NCBI GenBank assembly: GCA_031278675.1
Contig: JAITJY010000122.1
Coordinates: 1 to 6,688, forward strand
From: Bifidobacteriaceae bacterium
Lineage (GTDB): Bacteria > Actinomycetota > Actinomycetes > Actinomycetales > WQXJ01
Length of the DNA stretch: 6,688 bases
Direction of reading: 5' to 3'
Part shown: positions 5,783-6,688 of the stretch, piece by piece
Numbering within the stretch: the first letter of the stretch is position 1
Layout: every line of letters begins with the position of its first letter
Program-made: the position numbers and the translations under genes
The notes under the pieces: model-generated
The model's database searches: none
Told to the model about the DNA's origin: nothing
The model's input: the letters and a program-made list of their open reading frames with translations, nothing else

Positions 5783-6595
5783 GTGCCAACAGCAATTGCT
5801 GCCTTCGGCGGCTGGAATGACGCGGGCTCCGCCGCGACAGACGCCGTCCGCCATTTCGCGGACGCGTTCGGGGCCGAGACGGTCGCCGCGATTCCGCCAG
5901 ACGACTACTGCGATCTCCAGGTCACCCGACCCGTCATCAGGTGGGACTCGGCCCATGAGCGCCAGATCGTGTGGCCGTCCACGGATGTGATGGTGGCGCA
6001 CCTGCCGGACGAGACCGAACTGATCACGGTCTTGGGCATCGAGCCGTCTTTCCGCTGGCTGAACTTTGTCGACGAATTGTTGATCCACTTGCAGGACTTG
6101 GAGGTGGACCGGCTCTGGCTGATCGGTGCACTGTTGGCCGATGTGCCCCACACCAGGCCGTTCAAGGTTCAGCTAACCTCGGAGACTCCGGCCCTGTGCG
6201 CCGAGTTCGGCGCCGAACCCTCCAGCTATGAAGGGCCCGCCGGCATTGTCTCCGTCCTGGGCCATGAGGTCTGGACCACTCACGGTGTACCCACCGGCGC
6301 GCTGTGGGTCCCGGTCTCCCACTACGTGCCGAACTCGCCATCGCCCAAGGCCCAGCTTGCTTTGATCACCAAGATGGCCGAGCTACTGGGGATAGAGGCG
6401 CCAGACACGGCACAACTGGACGATGACGCCGCCACCTGGACCGCCGGAGTCGACCGGCTCGCCGCCTCAGACCCGGAGATTGCCGGGTATGTCGCCAACC
6501 TTGAGGCGGCCTCGGATGCGCTTGATGCGCCATCAAGTTCCGGGGAGGCGATCGCCAAGGAGTTCGAACGCTACCTGCGCCGCCACGGCTCTTAG
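5783..6595 (+). CDS. PAC2-family protein (proteasome assembly chaperone 2-like; possibly ParJ-like)
   Basis: The 270-residue protein belongs to the PAC2 family, conserved across actinobacteria. Its N-terminus, AIAAFGGWNDAGSAATDAV (4-22), matches the family's F-x-GWNDAG start. DDYCDLQVTRP, then LGIEPSFRW, the highly characteristic IGALLADVPHTRPF, and PSSYEGPAGIVSVL follow in the usual order, then a VPVSHYVPNSPSPKAQLALI segment. The last 60 or so residues are acidic and predicted helical. No signal peptide or membrane segment is seen. Eukaryotic PAC2 assists 20S proteasome assembly, and the M. tuberculosis homologue Rv2125 lies not far from proteasome-related genes. The Streptomyces PAC2 protein SCO1662 was, from memory, named ParJ, a modulator of ParA. 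Which role applies here is open. Adjacent GTGs at 5780 and 5783 are both possible starts; 5783 fits the promoter spacing. Confidence 0.88.
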   Translation: MPTAIAAFGGWNDAGSAATDAVRHFADAFGAETVAAIPPDDYCDLQVTRPVIRWDSAHERQIVWPSTDVMVAHLPDETELITVLGIEPSFRWLNFVDELLIHLQDLEVDRLWLIGALLADVPHTRPFKVQLTSETPALCAEFGAEPSSYEGPAGIVSVLGHEVWTTHGVPTGALWVPVSHYVPNSPSPKAQLALITKMAELLGIEAPDTAQLDDDAATWTAGVDRLAASDPEIAGYVANLEAASDALDAPSSSGEAIAKEFERYLRRHGS

Positions 6596-6632
6596 CCTGG
6601 ATCCGCCGATCCTCGCCGGCTTGCGCGGCCCC

Positions 6633-6650
6633 GGCCGGTCAGACCCGGCC
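6633..6650. terminator. Possible weak bidirectional terminator hairpin
   Basis: GGCCGG at 6633-6638 pairs perfectly with CCGGCC at 6645-6650 across a six-base loop. The hairpin lies in the 62-base gap between two converging genes. Beyond one C-C mismatch at the base, two further C-G pairs are possible. There is no T-tract on either strand, and short GC-only palindromes occur by chance in DNA this rich in GC, so this is tentative. Confidence 0.3.
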
Positions 6651-6657
6651 CGGCGGG

Positions 6658-6688
6658 TCAGTACAGTTTGATGCCGAGCAGCGCGTCG
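6658..6688 (-). CDS. C-terminal end of a gene cut by the window edge; possibly mycothiol cysteine ligase MshC
   Basis: On the minus strand the last nine codons and stop read DALLGIKLY followed by TGA. The frame is open to the window edge, and the gene would converge on the PAC2 gene. Nine residues cannot identify a protein. I suggest MshC, which joins cysteine to the glucosaminyl-inositol precursor of mycothiol, for two reasons recalled from memory: its C-terminus often ends in an ALLG-hydrophobic motif, and mshC (SCO1663) adjoins the PAC2 gene (SCO1662) in Streptomyces coelicolor. It could be another gene entirely. Confidence 0.4.
   Translation of the reverse strand, partial: DALLGIKLY

Overview
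This window reads as ordinary chromosome from a high-GC actinobacterium. It is strongly GC-rich, GTG starts are common, and the genes and their neighbours are actinobacterial: a TrmI-type tRNA methyltransferase beside an Fe-S RecB-like nuclease, a PAC2/ParJ-like protein, and an rpe-ribD pair. I cannot place it below class level. Nothing suggests mobile DNA, CRISPR, phage or transferred composition.

Left part (1-4020, all minus strand): five tightly packed genes that look like one operon, transcribed right to left: trmI, rpe, ribD, ribE and a ribBA that is cut by the window edge. The joins are a 17-nt gap, a 4-nt overlap, a 3-nt gap and a 4-nt overlap. Rpe acts on pentose phosphates; its substrate ribulose 5-phosphate is also the substrate of the DHBP synthase encoded by ribBA. 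RibD, RibE and RibBA cover most of the route to riboflavin. Lumazine synthase (ribH) is not in the window and may lie beyond position 1.

Middle (4021-4936): a 64-nt divergent promoter region separates trmI from a plus-strand nuclease gene with a Cas4/AddB-like PD-(D/E)XK core and four cysteines placed for an iron-sulfur cluster.

Right part (4912-6688): a minus-strand HAD phosphatase gene overlaps the nuclease gene tail to tail by 25 nt. A 145-nt divergent region with small tandem repeats follows, then a plus-strand PAC2-family (possibly ParJ-like) gene. The last bases hold the final nine codons of a minus-strand gene, possibly mshC.

The most notable pattern is regulatory. All four genes that begin a transcription unit here have a TANNNT -10-like hexamer ending 6-8 nt before a start codon, as expected for leaderless mRNAs. 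The riboflavin genes have no leader of their own and no visible FMN riboswitch. I found no clearly undescribed system; the findings are modest leads.
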